A stretch of DNA of 64,000 nucleotides from Fodinisporobacter ferrooxydans (GCF_022818495.1 NZ_CP089291.1:2373501-2437500), one strand, 5' to 3'. Shown: positions 36,399 to 45,547, counted from the first letter of the stretch. The notes: generated by a model not told the origin, from the sequence alone. A program made the numbers and translations.

Positions 36399-36419
36399 GA
36401 TTTCATAGGGGGAATATGT

Positions 36420-37496
36420 ATGGTGAAAAGGAAATTGGCAAAGGTTGCAACGGTTACGGCAATGGCAGGTTTGGTTTTTTCTCTTGTCGGATGTGGTTCA
36501 AGTTCCAGCCAACAGGCATCAAGCGGAAACGGAGGCAAACCTGTCAAAAAGGCTTGGAAAATCGCGCTTAGCAATTCTTACATCGGCAATTCCTGGCGCT
36601 CTGAAATGGTTAAAATCTTTGAAGGATACGCCAAGCAAAAAAAAGCGGAAGGAATCATCAGCGACTACTATGTATCCAGCTCAGGAAACGACCCCCAAGC
36701 ACAGATCAATGAGATCCGCAACATGATGTCAAAGGGATACAATGCGATCTTGGTAGATGCCGCTTCTCCCACTGCGTTGGCGCCTGTACTCAATGAAGCG
36801 GCAAAACGCGGGATTGTCGTTGTCGCATTCGATAATACGGTTGATTCCAACAAGGTATACAACGTAAATACGGATCAAGTGCAGTTTGGTGAAAAACAAG
36901 CGCAATGGCTGGCTGACCAGATGCATGGCAAGGGAAATATTTTGGAATTAAACGGCGTAGAAGGCACGACTGTGGATCGGGATCGCCAAAAAGGATATGA
37001 AAACGTTTTAAAAAAATATCCGGGCATCCATGTATTGCAAAAAGGGTATGGAAAGTGGGATGACGCTGCGACATCCATTGTCATCAACAATATGTTGAAT
37101 GCGGAGAAAGGCCAGGGAATCAATGGGATATTGACACAGGGCGGCGGTGAAAACGCTATCTATCAAGCTTTGAAACAAAACAATCTCGATCCGACCAAGA
37201 TTCCCATGACTGGAGAAATGACAAACGGATTTTTCCGGCATATGAAAGAAGATGGTGTAAAAGGAATCGGGGTAGGGCAGCCGCCGTATTTGAGTGCGGC
37301 TTCTCTCGATGTTGCCTTGGATGTCCTGAATGGCAAAAAAGTAGAGAAGACCGTAATGATTCCATTGCCTGTCGGAACCTATAAAAATGTTGATAAATTT
37401 TATGCAAAAGGACAGCCGGATAATTTCTTTGTGGACTGGACCAATGCGGACAATACCTACAAGTTGAAACTTGCAGATGTGCTTCCTAAAAAGTAA
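36420..37496 (+). CDS. ribose-type ABC transporter substrate-binding lipoprotein
   Basis: A periplasmic-binding-protein-4 family lipoprotein, 358 aa, lipobox SLVGC (Cys25). Features of the ribose-binding class are ALSNSYIGNSWRSEMVKIFE, ILVDAASPTALAPVLNEAAKRGIVVVAFDN and EGTTVDRDRQKGYENVL. The ligand is unknown. The sequence class includes sugars, autoinducer-2 and polyol-like compounds, and the downstream genes encode cyclase-family hydrolases instead of a sugar kinase. ATG 36420 follows AGGGGGGAA. A GC-rich hairpin with a T run separates it from the ATPase gene. Confidence 0.9.
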   Translation: MVKRKLAKVATVTAMAGLVFSLVGCGSSSSQQASSGNGGKPVKKAWKIALSNSYIGNSWRSEMVKIFEGYAKQKKAEGIISDYYVSSSGNDPQAQINEIRNMMSKGYNAILVDAASPTALAPVLNEAAKRGIVVVAFDNTVDSNKVYNVNTDQVQFGEKQAQWLADQMHGKGNILELNGVEGTTVDRDRQKGYENVLKKYPGIHVLQKGYGKWDDAATSIVINNMLNAEKGQGINGILTQGGGENAIYQALKQNNLDPTKIPMTGEMTNGFFRHMKEDGVKGIGVGQPPYLSAASLDVALDVLNGKKVEKTVMIPLPVGTYKNVDKFYAKGQPDNFFVDWTNADNTYKLKLADVLPKK

Positions 37497-37521
37497 TAGC
37501 CCCCAGCCCCTATGGCGGCAT

Positions 37522-37550
37522 GCCCCCGGTGGTTTCCGGGGGACTTTTTT
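37522..37550 (+). terminator. internal terminator between binding-protein and ATPase genes
   Basis: Stem CCCCCGG/CCGGGGG (37523-37529 with 37536-37542) followed by ACTTTTTT. As the operon continues, it probably lowers downstream expression so that binding protein exceeds the membrane complex. Confidence 0.75.
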
Positions 37551-37571
37551 AGAGAGAAGGAGGTGCCGGCG

Positions 37572-39125
37572 GTGCATCTGGTAAACGTAGCAAAGACAGA
37601 AAAGACAGAAAAGACAGAAAAGACAGAAAAGACAGTCGCTCCATTACTGGAAGCCAGAGGAATCAGCAAAACATATGGCGCAGTCCGGGCATTGATCGAT
37701 GCGGATTTCATTTGCGGAGTTGGTGAAGTTCATGCGCTTTTGGGGGAAAATGGCGCCGGGAAAAGCACGTTGGTTAAAATCTTGTGCGGTGTTGTAAAGC
37801 CGGATGCAGGAGTATTGAAAGTGCGTGGACAGGCGATCGCGATCCAGTCGCCAGTGGATGCCAATCATCATGGAATTGCAGCCGTGTTTCAAGAATTGTC
37901 ATTAGTGCCAGACTTGACCGTTTCAGAAAATGTTTTTCTGGGAAATGAACCGAAGGGAAGATTCAACTTTATTGATTTTCGCAACATGCGCAGTCGTACT
38001 GTTCAACTCTTCGAACAGTTGGAACTCGACATCCATCCGGATATCCTTGTAAGGGATTTGCCGCTTTCTCAGCAACAACTTGTCGAAATTGCCAAAGCAT
38101 TTGCAAAAGATCCCGACTTATTGATACTGGATGAAGCTACGTCCGCATTGGGAAAGAAGGAAGTCGAACACGTATTCAAGCTGGTTCGAGAATTTACGCG
38201 CAAAGGAAAATCCGCCATTTTTATCTCTCACCGAATGGATGAAATCGAAGAAATTGCAGATCGTGCCACAGTATTTCGCGATGCCAGAAGAATTGAAGAG
38301 TTTGAAATCGGAACTGTTACCAACGAGCAAATGATCACCTGGATTGCCGGGCGAGACTTGGAAAAAACATTTCCGGCAAAAACAGTTCCAAAGTCATCGG
38401 AAATCGTATTGCAAGTGGAAAATTTGGTCGCCGGATCTCTGTTGCAAGGTGTTCAATTGTCTGTAAAAAAAGGTGAAATTCTAGGTTTGGCCGGATTGCA
38501 GGGACAGGGACAAAGCGAGTTTTTGCTTAGCTTGTTCGGAGCGTATCAATTGGAACAAGGAAATATAAAAGTAAACGGTCATCCCGTTCGATTCAACAAT
38601 CCGGCAGACGCGATTCGTTTGGGAATTGCTCTTGTACCTGAAGATCGAAAACATGGCGGACTGCTCTTGCCGCGATCTGTGCGGGAAAATCTGGCGCTCA
38701 TGACACTCAATCGCCGTCAGGTAATCGGTTTGATTTCCGAAAAAGAAGAAACAATCGCTGTGAAAAAAATGAGTGAATTGCTCTCCATTAAATCAGCGAC
38801 ATTTGAGAATGCAGTCGGAAATTTAAGCGGCGGCAATCAACAGAAAGCGGTAATCGGCAAGGCGCTTTTGACACAGTCCCCGATTCTGCTGCTTGCGGAC
38901 CCTACGAGGGGGATCGACATCGGCACCAAAGCGGAAATCTATCAACTGATCCGCAATCTGGCAGATGAAGGAATCACGATCCTATTGTATTCGACAGAGT
39001 TATTGGAACTGGTCGGCCTTTGCAACCGTGTGGCGGTATTTTATGAAGGCCGCATTCATCGGATTTTGGAAGACGAGCAAGTGGAAGAGTCTGTAATTAT
39101 TCATGCAGCATTAGGGCTTGAGTAA
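37572..39125 (+). CDS. ribose-type ABC transporter ATP-binding protein (two ATPase domains)
   Basis: An RbsA/MglA-like tandem ATPase, 517 aa. Domain 1 has Walker A GENGAGKST, degenerate signature LSQQQLVEIAKAF and Walker B LLILDEATSAL. Domain 2 has SGGNQQKAVIGKAL and LLADPTRGIDIGTKAEIY; its Walker A equivalent (GLQGQGQSE) is degenerate, which is usual for the second half. GTG 37572 is chosen because AAGGAGG lies 8 bases upstream; the frame opens at 37512 inside the terminator. The N-terminus carries a KTE repeat encoded by a 9-bp tandem repeat. It ends just before the first permease start. Confidence 0.92.
   Translation: MHLVNVAKTEKTEKTEKTEKTVAPLLEARGISKTYGAVRALIDADFICGVGEVHALLGENGAGKSTLVKILCGVVKPDAGVLKVRGQAIAIQSPVDANHHGIAAVFQELSLVPDLTVSENVFLGNEPKGRFNFIDFRNMRSRTVQLFEQLELDIHPDILVRDLPLSQQQLVEIAKAFAKDPDLLILDEATSALGKKEVEHVFKLVREFTRKGKSAIFISHRMDEIEEIADRATVFRDARRIEEFEIGTVTNEQMITWIAGRDLEKTFPAKTVPKSSEIVLQVENLVAGSLLQGVQLSVKKGEILGLAGLQGQGQSEFLLSLFGAYQLEQGNIKVNGHPVRFNNPADAIRLGIALVPEDRKHGGLLLPRSVRENLALMTLNRRQVIGLISEKEETIAVKKMSELLSIKSATFENAVGNLSGGNQQKAVIGKALLTQSPILLLADPTRGIDIGTKAEIYQLIRNLADEGITILLYSTELLELVGLCNRVAVFYEGRIHRILEDEQVEESVIIHAALGLE
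37593..37635 (+). repeat. in-frame 9-bp tandem repeat (AAGACAGAA)
   Basis: Four identical units of AAGACAGAA (37593-37628) plus a partial unit encode Lys-Thr-Glu repeats near the ATPase N-terminus, ahead of its first domain. Perfect identity suggests recent expansion. Confidence 0.9.
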
Positions 39126-39138
39126 GGAGGTGCAACCG

Positions 39139-40152
39139 ATGTTTTCATTTGTAAGAAACAATTCCGTTCAAATCAATATTCGAAAAAATCAGGAAAGCAT
39201 TCTGGCATATGTCATTTTGTTGATTGTTCTTGTACTTTTTGCCGTATTCCAGAATGATTTTTTTACAAAATACGGCCCACAATCGTTGTTCAATCAAGTG
39301 ATTTCATTGTGTATTGCGACATTTGGGCAAACGCTTGTCATCTTGACGGCAGGTATTGATTTATCTGTGGGGGCGATCATCGGATTGACCAATTCGATTG
39401 CAGCTACTGTCATGGTTCCCATCATCCATGGCGTAGGGAACGAATGGGTCGGAATTTTGTTGACGTGTGTTCTCGTCGTAGTTGTCGGCACATTGGCAGG
39501 ATATATCAATGCGGCTATTATCGTCTTTGGCCGTTTGCAGCCGATTATCGTCACATTGGCAACTTCATCGGTTTATACGGGGATCGCTCTTTATGTCCGG
39601 CCGACTCCCGGAGGAAAAGTTCCAGACAACTTTACGGAATATTTGACGGGCAGGCTTATCGAGTATATACCAGTTTCGGCCATTGTATTATGCATGTTTA
39701 TCGCTGTCGCCTGGATTCCCATTCGGCGGTCACGTCTGGGACAATCCCTCTATGCGGTTGGAGGAAACGAAAATTCAGCCTACGTATCGGGGATTTTGGT
39801 GGGAAAGACAAAACTCTTGGCCTATACGTTATCCGGATTTTTCTCGGCATGTGCAGGTATTTTGTTGACAGCGCAGACTGCATCCGGAGATCCTCTTGGT
39901 TCTGATATGTTTACGTTAAATTCCATTGCTGCAGTGGTTTTAGGCGGCACGAGTTTGTTTGGGGGAAAAGGCGGATATCTCGGATCCGTGGCAGGCGCAA
40001 GTATTTTATCATTAATTGTCGGGTTATTGATCTTCTGGAACGTTTCCTCCTTTTATCAAGAACTGGTTCGCGGTCTGATCCTAATTCTTGCGATCGCTGT
40101 CGGAACATTGCAAGCAAGACGGCGCAAGCGAAGCCTTGCCCGTACCAGTTAG
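39139..40152 (+). CDS. ribose-type ABC transporter permease, first
   Basis: An RbsC/YtfT-like permease, 337 aa, with eight to ten predicted helices. It has the family segment FGQTLVILTAGIDLSVGAIIGLTN and IAAVVLGGTSLFGGKGGYLGSVAGASIL. ATG 39139 follows TAAGGAGG; the TTG at 39118 would overlap the ATPase gene and has no site. It presumably forms a heterodimer with the next permease, as in the YtfT/YjfF galactofuranose importer. Confidence 0.92.
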   Translation: MFSFVRNNSVQINIRKNQESILAYVILLIVLVLFAVFQNDFFTKYGPQSLFNQVISLCIATFGQTLVILTAGIDLSVGAIIGLTNSIAATVMVPIIHGVGNEWVGILLTCVLVVVVGTLAGYINAAIIVFGRLQPIIVTLATSSVYTGIALYVRPTPGGKVPDNFTEYLTGRLIEYIPVSAIVLCMFIAVAWIPIRRSRLGQSLYAVGGNENSAYVSGILVGKTKLLAYTLSGFFSACAGILLTAQTASGDPLGSDMFTLNSIAAVVLGGTSLFGGKGGYLGSVAGASILSLIVGLLIFWNVSSFYQELVRGLILILAIAVGTLQARRRKRSLARTS

Positions 40153-40177
40153 AGCCAATTCGTAAGGAGGAATCAAC

Positions 40178-41146
40178 ATGTTGCCTGTAGTGACAGAAAG
40201 CAGACTGCTTTCGCCTTGGAAAAAGATTCGGGCAAGTGTAGTGCTCAAAGTATATTTGACTGCGATTGCATTATATATTGTCTCTGGTCTTATGGAACGA
40301 AATTACTTTACATTGCAGCATCTCATGGATACATTGGTTTTGGCTTCCTTTCTCGGGATTGTGGCCATGGGGCAGACATTGGTGATTTTGACCGGCGGTA
40401 TCGATTTGTCGATTAGTTATGTATTGAATTTTGGCGCTGTCATGATGACGCAAATGACAACCGAACACGGAGGCATCGCTGCGGCTGTCATCGTCTGCCT
40501 GACAGGCTTGGTGATCGGAGTGTTAAATGGGATTGGCGTAGCGTATTTCAATATATCGCCACTGATTATGACGCTAGGAATGAATAGTGTGGTCAAAGGA
40601 CTTTCTTTAATTTATACAAACGGCACGCCAAAAGGATCGGCACCCCATTGGCTGCGTTTTTTGGGCACAGGTTCCATTTTGGGCATTCGGACAGCCATCC
40701 TTGTATGGATTCTATTGACACTAGCCGTTGTTGTACTGCTAATGAAAACTACCTTTGGCCGGCGTATTTACGCACTGGGGAACAATCCGTACACATCGTA
40801 TTTGTCTGGTGTCAACAATAAAAGAATCACTATTTCCGTCTACGCGCTAAGCAGTTTGTTTGCAGTCCTCGCCGGCATGATGATGACGGGGTTTTCCGGT
40901 CTTAGTTATCTGGGAATGGGGGATATGCTGCTGCTTCCGTCGGTTGCCGCTGTCGTCATCGGAGGGACTTCCATACTTGGCGGCATGGGGGGATATTTAG
41001 GAACGTTTGCCGGGGCGGTCATCATCTATATTTTGCAGAGTATCTTGACAATCGTTCATATGCAAGATGCAGGTCGACAAATTCTTTATGGCTTGGTCAT
41101 TCTTGTTGTCCTGTTTTTATACGGCAGGGATAGCAAGAGAAACTAG
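40178..41146 (+). CDS. ribose-type ABC transporter permease, second
   Basis: A second RbsC-like permease, 322 aa, distinct in sequence from the first. It has FLGIVAMGQTLVILTGGIDLSISYVLNFG and VAAVVIGGTSILGGMGGYLGTFAGAVII. ATG 40178 is preceded by AAGGAGGAA. Two non-identical permeases in one operon point to a heterodimeric channel rather than the RbsC homodimer. Two hydrolase genes follow at once. Confidence 0.92.
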   Translation: MLPVVTESRLLSPWKKIRASVVLKVYLTAIALYIVSGLMERNYFTLQHLMDTLVLASFLGIVAMGQTLVILTGGIDLSISYVLNFGAVMMTQMTTEHGGIAAAVIVCLTGLVIGVLNGIGVAYFNISPLIMTLGMNSVVKGLSLIYTNGTPKGSAPHWLRFLGTGSILGIRTAILVWILLTLAVVVLLMKTTFGRRIYALGNNPYTSYLSGVNNKRITISVYALSSLFAVLAGMMMTGFSGLSYLGMGDMLLLPSVAAVVIGGTSILGGMGGYLGTFAGAVIIYILQSILTIVHMQDAGRQILYGLVILVVLFLYGRDSKRN

Positions 41147-41163
41147 AGTTGGGAGGAGATATC

Positions 41164-41925
41164 ATGCTGGCAAACCAGTTCCAAGAATTTTGGCAAACCC
41201 TATGCCAGGATTACAAAATTATTGATTTGTCTCACAAACTGGAAGAACATATGCCGCAATGGCCGACACATTCCCGCTTTTTTCACACATTGTGGGATTC
41301 GTATTGGCATGGAGATGTTGCCATCGATTATCAAATCATGATGAATGAGCATACGGGAACACACATGGATGCGCCTGCCCATTTTATTCAGGCGGGCGAG
41401 TCGAATCTATGGATTGATGAAGTGCCATTGGAACAAACCCTCGGGACTTGTGTTCGGATTGAAATGCGCCATATTGCCCCAAAGGGATTGGTTCCTGCTT
41501 CTGCAATTATGGAATGGGAGAAAACCTATGGCAAAATTCAATCTGGTGAAATTGTGCTGTTCGACTATGACTGGGCGAAATTCTGGAATAAGCGACCGAA
41601 TGATCGGAAGTACACCACCGATTGGCCTGGACTGAGCCGGGAAGCGGCAGAGTTGCTGGTGGAACGTGGCGCAAAATTGGTGGGATGCGACACATTAGCC
41701 ATCGATACGTATGGACATGAGGAAAATCCTGCACATTATGTTCTTCTAGGGAACAAAGTCCTTATCTGTGAAAATTTGCATCAGTTGTGGCAAATTCCAC
41801 CGCGGGGCGGATATTTTATTGCGCTGCCGTTACCGATTAAGAAAGGTTCTGCATCCCCTGTCAGGGCGATTTGTATCGTTCCGAAAACAGAGCAACAAAA
41901 ACAGATGATTGAGGAGTGTGTATAA
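41164..41925 (+). CDS. cyclase-family metal-dependent hydrolase, first
   Basis: A 253-aa protein of the cyclase/kynurenine formamidase-like family (PF04199). The metal-binding motif is HTGTHMDAPAH at residues 63-73, with KIIDLSHKLEEHMPQWPTH before it and VGCDTLAIDTYGHEENPAHYVLLGNKVLICENL after it. Known members hydrolyse amide, lactam or lactone-type bonds (kynurenine formamidase, isatin hydrolase). The substrate here is unknown. ATG 41164 follows GGGAGGAGA. No gap separates it from the next gene. Cytoplasmic; it likely acts on the imported compound. Confidence 0.82.
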   Translation: MLANQFQEFWQTLCQDYKIIDLSHKLEEHMPQWPTHSRFFHTLWDSYWHGDVAIDYQIMMNEHTGTHMDAPAHFIQAGESNLWIDEVPLEQTLGTCVRIEMRHIAPKGLVPASAIMEWEKTYGKIQSGEIVLFDYDWAKFWNKRPNDRKYTTDWPGLSREAAELLVERGAKLVGCDTLAIDTYGHEENPAHYVLLGNKVLICENLHQLWQIPPRGGYFIALPLPIKKGSASPVRAICIVPKTEQQKQMIEECV

Positions 41926-42600
41926 ATGCCGTGGTTACAGCTTTCCTATCGATTCAAACTCGATGATCCGGGATGGCCTGGAAATCCAACAATGAATTAT
42001 ATTCCATTTTCGTCTATTTCTGACGGCGACGATGCCAATACGTATACGCTATCTATCTTCAATCATCAAGGGACTCATATGGACGGTCCAAGACATTTTA
42101 ATGAAAATGGTGTAACATTAAGTGAGTTGCCAATCGATTCTTTTATTTTTCAACAAGTAGAACTGATCGACCTTCCGAAAGATTTTGGAGAACTCGTAAC
42201 GGTAGAAGATTTGGAACCATATGCCAATCGTATCGCAAATGCCGACCTTGTACTGCTGCGCAGCGGGATGTGGAAAAAGCGGGATGAAGATCCTTTCCGC
42301 TATGCAAACGAAGGCCCGGGAGTGAGTGCTGCTGCCTGCCGATATCTGGCAGAAAACTATCCAAATCTGCGGGGAATTGGAATGGACTGGATATCCCTTG
42401 CTTCCTATATCCATCATTCGGAAGGCGTTTTGGCGCATCAATGGCTTTTGGGAAAGTTTCATTCTCATACGCTGTTGATTATTGAGGATATGGACCTAAG
42501 ATATGCGAAGGAAGGCTCTGTAAAAAAAGTCATTGCCCTCCCGCTATTGATCGAAGGAATCGATAGCGGACCATGTACCATTGTTGCCGAGGTGGATTAA
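41926..42600 (+). CDS. cyclase-family metal-dependent hydrolase, second
   Basis: A 224-aa paralogue of the preceding gene, about 30 residues shorter and diverged. The metal site HQGTHMDGPRH lies at 47-57, with ADLVLLRSGMWKKRDEDPF and GIGMDWISLASYIHHSEGVLAHQWLL corresponding to the family core. Its ATG directly abuts the TAA of the first cyclase gene, with GAGGAG upstream, so the two are translated together. They may form a hetero-oligomer or catalyse successive steps; neither is shown. Confidence 0.82.
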   Translation: MPWLQLSYRFKLDDPGWPGNPTMNYIPFSSISDGDDANTYTLSIFNHQGTHMDGPRHFNENGVTLSELPIDSFIFQQVELIDLPKDFGELVTVEDLEPYANRIANADLVLLRSGMWKKRDEDPFRYANEGPGVSAAACRYLAENYPNLRGIGMDWISLASYIHHSEGVLAHQWLLGKFHSHTLLIIEDMDLRYAKEGSVKKVIALPLLIEGIDSGPCTIVAEVD

Positions 42601-42656
42601 TCCACCCGGCTTCATTCGATTATTTTTACCAGTATTCTTGAATGCATGAGGTTGAA

Positions 42657-43661
42657 ATGGAAAAAAAACAGCATTTAACCATTCAGGACATTGCTCAAAT
42701 TGCGGGAGTATCGATTAGCACAGTATCCAGAGTACTGAACAATACAGCTCCCGTCAGTAAATCTACCCGGAATCGCATTCTTAAAGTCATTCAGCAGACA
42801 GGTTTTTCGCCGAATGCTATGGCACGCGGATTGCGCCTTGGTTCCAAAACGGTAGGGATCGTCATACCGGATATTACCAATCAATTCTTCGTAGAATTTG
42901 TAAAAGGCGTCGAGGAAATTCTGTTAAGCGAAGGCTACTCGTTGTTTATTGCGAATGAGGACTGGGATGCAGCGAAGAGAGCACACTATATACAGCAGAT
43001 GATTGAACGCCGGGTCGAGGGAGTCATTACTTTTGGAAATTTCGATGAACAGACGTTTAAGGTTTTGCGGGATCATCATGTGAAAATCGTCTCAAATGAA
43101 AACGATAATGCAAGTGTGAATTCTGTCCAGACAGACAACCGTAAAGGCGGTTTTTTGGCGACGGAACATTTGATTCAAAATGGGCATGCGCGCATTGCCG
43201 TATTTGGCTATACAAATCAGGAAGCATGGCAGCAGGAACGCCTTTTGGGGTATGAAGACGCATTATTGTACTACAATATACCTTTTGACGGCGCTCTTGT
43301 TTTTACGGCCAACCCCTTCGGAAATCCGGGGTATGAATTGACCAAACAGGTTTTGCAATCGGATATGCCTCCAACGGCCGTTTTTGCCATGGTCGACGCC
43401 ATTGCGATCGGCGTTTACCAGGCGGCTGATGAACTTGGTGTGCGCATACCCGAACAACTTTCGGTGATCGGTTTCGACAATATTAGCTTGTGTACGCTTT
43501 TGCATCCGAAATTAACGACAGTTGCCCAGCCCATTCATGAATTGGGCAGAGAATCGGCAAAGATGTTGATTGATGACATACAAACGGGTACGGAGCAATC
43601 ACCGCGGAAATTGGTGTTGCCGGTACAGCTGGTGATTCGAGATTCGACTGCCAAACTTTGA
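42657..43661 (+). CDS. LacI-family transcriptional regulator
   Basis: A 334-aa regulator. The N-terminal helix-turn-helix reads LTIQDIAQIAGVSISTVSRVLNN, with the hinge helix NAMARGLRLGSKTVGIVIPDI. The C-terminal ligand domain is of the ribose-binding type (RRVEGVITFGNFDEQ, VQTDNRKGGFLATEHLI, LSVIGFDNI). ATG 42657 is preferred (GAGGT upstream); an ATG at 42642 would add five residues. It lies 56 bases after the second cyclase gene and probably controls this operon through the operator near 36292. Confidence 0.9.
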   Translation: MEKKQHLTIQDIAQIAGVSISTVSRVLNNTAPVSKSTRNRILKVIQQTGFSPNAMARGLRLGSKTVGIVIPDITNQFFVEFVKGVEEILLSEGYSLFIANEDWDAAKRAHYIQQMIERRVEGVITFGNFDEQTFKVLRDHHVKIVSNENDNASVNSVQTDNRKGGFLATEHLIQNGHARIAVFGYTNQEAWQQERLLGYEDALLYYNIPFDGALVFTANPFGNPGYELTKQVLQSDMPPTAVFAMVDAIAIGVYQAADELGVRIPEQLSVIGFDNISLCTLLHPKLTTVAQPIHELGRESAKMLIDDIQTGTEQSPRKLVLPVQLVIRDSTAKL

Positions 43662-43745
43662 CATGGAGAATTCGGACTCTTATAATGTCAAATCCCGGCC
43701 TTGCGCATATACTGCTACAGACATGTGCGGAAGGAGGCGAATGAT

Positions 43746-44492
43746 GTGCAAACACACGTCGTCACGATCGGGGATACATGGTGGAAAATCGCCAAAACGT
43801 ACAACGTTTCTTTACCGGATTTGCTTGCACTCAATGGGCGCGCCGAAAAAAATCAAGGATTGATCATTGGAGAGAAAGTTCAAATTCCAAGTCAGGAATT
43901 TGGTCTCGAAGAGAAGAATGAACCTGATAAAACAAAAGGGACCGCATTAACTCCCCCCGTTTTTTCAAAAGCTGATTCGTGGGGGAATTTGGGTACCTAT
44001 GTTACACAGCCGGGCGATACATGGGCTACGATCGCAGAGCATTTTTATCTGACAATTGGACATATCAAAGCAGCGAACCCACATTTGCTGGATATGACAT
44101 GGCTGCCTGCCGGACAATTGATCAACATTCCATCCATCGGCGTTATTTTACAAGAACATCAGCAGAAAAAACAACAATCGCAATCCCAGCAGCACGCGCA
44201 TCTTCAGCAAACACACTTACATCCTCCCGGATACGCAAAAATGCAGATGAAACCACAATCATTCTACCCCTATTATCCAAACTGGGCATATCCATATTCG
44301 ATCTATCGATGCAATTGTGACTATTGCAAAAGCAGGCAAGACATTCCAGAGCAAAACGACGACGAAGCGTTTGAAAGCTCCGGCAGTCCTGAAAGTTCCT
44401 CCTTTTGGGGAAGTTCTTCATATTTTGAAAGTTCATCGATGGTCATGGAAAGTTCCAGTTCAGGATTCCAAGCCGGCGGAGAGGGGAATTAG
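43746..44492 (+). CDS. safA: double-LysM spore coat morphogenetic protein (SafA-like)
   Basis: A 248-aa protein with two LysM peptidoglycan-binding modules (about 4-47 and 84-130, both with GDTWxxIA). A Gln/His-rich linker (about 137-160), a Tyr/Pro segment with CNCDYCKSR, and a Ser-rich tail follow. SafA attaches the inner coat at the spore cortex. The position upstream of a coat gene and bofC-ruvAB matches the Bacillus safA region. GTG 43746 is chosen (AAGGAGG 8 bases upstream) because it starts the first LysM correctly; two ATGs just before it are out of frame. Sequence similarity to SafA beyond LysM is weak. Confidence 0.7.
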   Translation: MQTHVVTIGDTWWKIAKTYNVSLPDLLALNGRAEKNQGLIIGEKVQIPSQEFGLEEKNEPDKTKGTALTPPVFSKADSWGNLGTYVTQPGDTWATIAEHFYLTIGHIKAANPHLLDMTWLPAGQLINIPSIGVILQEHQQKKQQSQSQQHAHLQQTHLHPPGYAKMQMKPQSFYPYYPNWAYPYSIYRCNCDYCKSRQDIPEQNDDEAFESSGSPESSSFWGSSSYFESSSMVMESSSSGFQAGGEGN

Positions 44493-44493
44493 C

Positions 44494-45510
44494 ATGTTTT
44501 CTCCTTATGCTGCCAAAAAACTGTACTGGTTGCCAGATATCGAAAACGCATATGGTTTGAAAATTGAAGCAATCGTTGAAATGCGCAGTGTAAATGGGAT
44601 TCGTGCAGACGGACGCAATTATATTGTAAAAAATCTCGGCAGTTCTGTTGCCGTGAAACGACTTCATGCATTGGCGCGCGCGTTGGAACAAATCTATCGT
44701 CAGGGTGGTCCGGTGTGTCCGATCTTGCGGACAAATCACGGCCGTTTTTATACCCGATCACAAGAAAATGTGTATATCCTGCAGCCATGGATCAAAGGAA
44801 GGCATGTGGATTTTACAAAGCAGAATGAATTAAAAGCCGCCTTGCAGGCGATTGGCCGCTTTCATTCAAAACCGGTTGTGTTGGCAAATGAGTATGCCAG
44901 GGAACTGGAAATTCCGTCTTTATATGAGAAATATGCGATTCGCCTGCAAAGATGCCAACGAACATTGCATAATCATAGTCAACTATGGTCACAAGTATTG
45001 GATTCGGCTCTTTGGGAAGCCATGCAGGAAAGAGCAAAAGATTCGATCCAATCAATGAAAGAAAAATTGATTGATCATCGGGCTGCATTGCTATCGAAAT
45101 CCTTTTGTCATAGAGATTTGGCTCCACACAATTTAATGTATCGAAGTACGCAGAAAATTACGTTAATTGATTTTGACCTGGCAGGATTCGATGTTTCGAT
45201 GCACGATGTATATCAGGTGATGAATCATACGATGTATTTACATGGATGGCATGCACGAGATATATTGACGATTCTTGACACATATGATGCGTGTGCCGGA
45301 ATGAGCTCACAGGATCGCAAGCTACTATACGATTTGATGACATTTCCGTCATTATTGATTCGCGAAATTCAGGATCTGCATAAATCATGGAAAGCGGGAC
45401 GGATCAAAGATCCGGAGAAAATCAAGATGCGAATACGATGGGTGCAAGAAATTGAATACGCAAAGTTGCAATGGATTGAAAAAAATCGAAATGAACTATT
45501 TTCCGTTTGA
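44494..45510 (+). CDS. CotS-family spore coat protein (kinase-like fold)
   Basis: A 338-aa protein of the CotS/YsxE/YutH group with a choline-kinase-like fold. The phosphotransferase loop SFCHRDLAPHNLMY and metal-binding LIDFDLAGFD are intact, so activity is possible, although known CotS proteins are structural coat components. ATG 44494 follows GAGAGGGGAA, one base after the SafA-like stop codon, so the two are co-expressed. In Bacillus other genes (coxA, yrbC) hold this position. Confidence 0.82.
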   Translation: MFSPYAAKKLYWLPDIENAYGLKIEAIVEMRSVNGIRADGRNYIVKNLGSSVAVKRLHALARALEQIYRQGGPVCPILRTNHGRFYTRSQENVYILQPWIKGRHVDFTKQNELKAALQAIGRFHSKPVVLANEYARELEIPSLYEKYAIRLQRCQRTLHNHSQLWSQVLDSALWEAMQERAKDSIQSMKEKLIDHRAALLSKSFCHRDLAPHNLMYRSTQKITLIDFDLAGFDVSMHDVYQVMNHTMYLHGWHARDILTILDTYDACAGMSSQDRKLLYDLMTFPSLLIREIQDLHKSWKAGRIKDPEKIKMRIRWVQEIEYAKLQWIEKNRNELFSV

Positions 45511-45516
45511 AATATA

Positions 45517-45547
45517 TGTATAGTTCACCCTGCTTCTACAAATGTTA
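45517..45547 (+). promoter_or_regulatory. sigma-G-like promoter of bofC
   Basis: TGTATA (45517-45522), 18-base spacer and AATGTTA (45541-45547) fit the forespore sigma-G pattern (TGAATA and CATACTA) with one -35 change and the AT--TA positions of the -10 kept. bofC is sigma-G dependent in Bacillus. Confidence 0.5.

Noticed and set aside
37512..37571. Longer start of the ribose-type ATPase
   Set aside because: The added residues are encoded by the terminator hairpin, and the GTG at 37572 has a strong ribosome-binding site.
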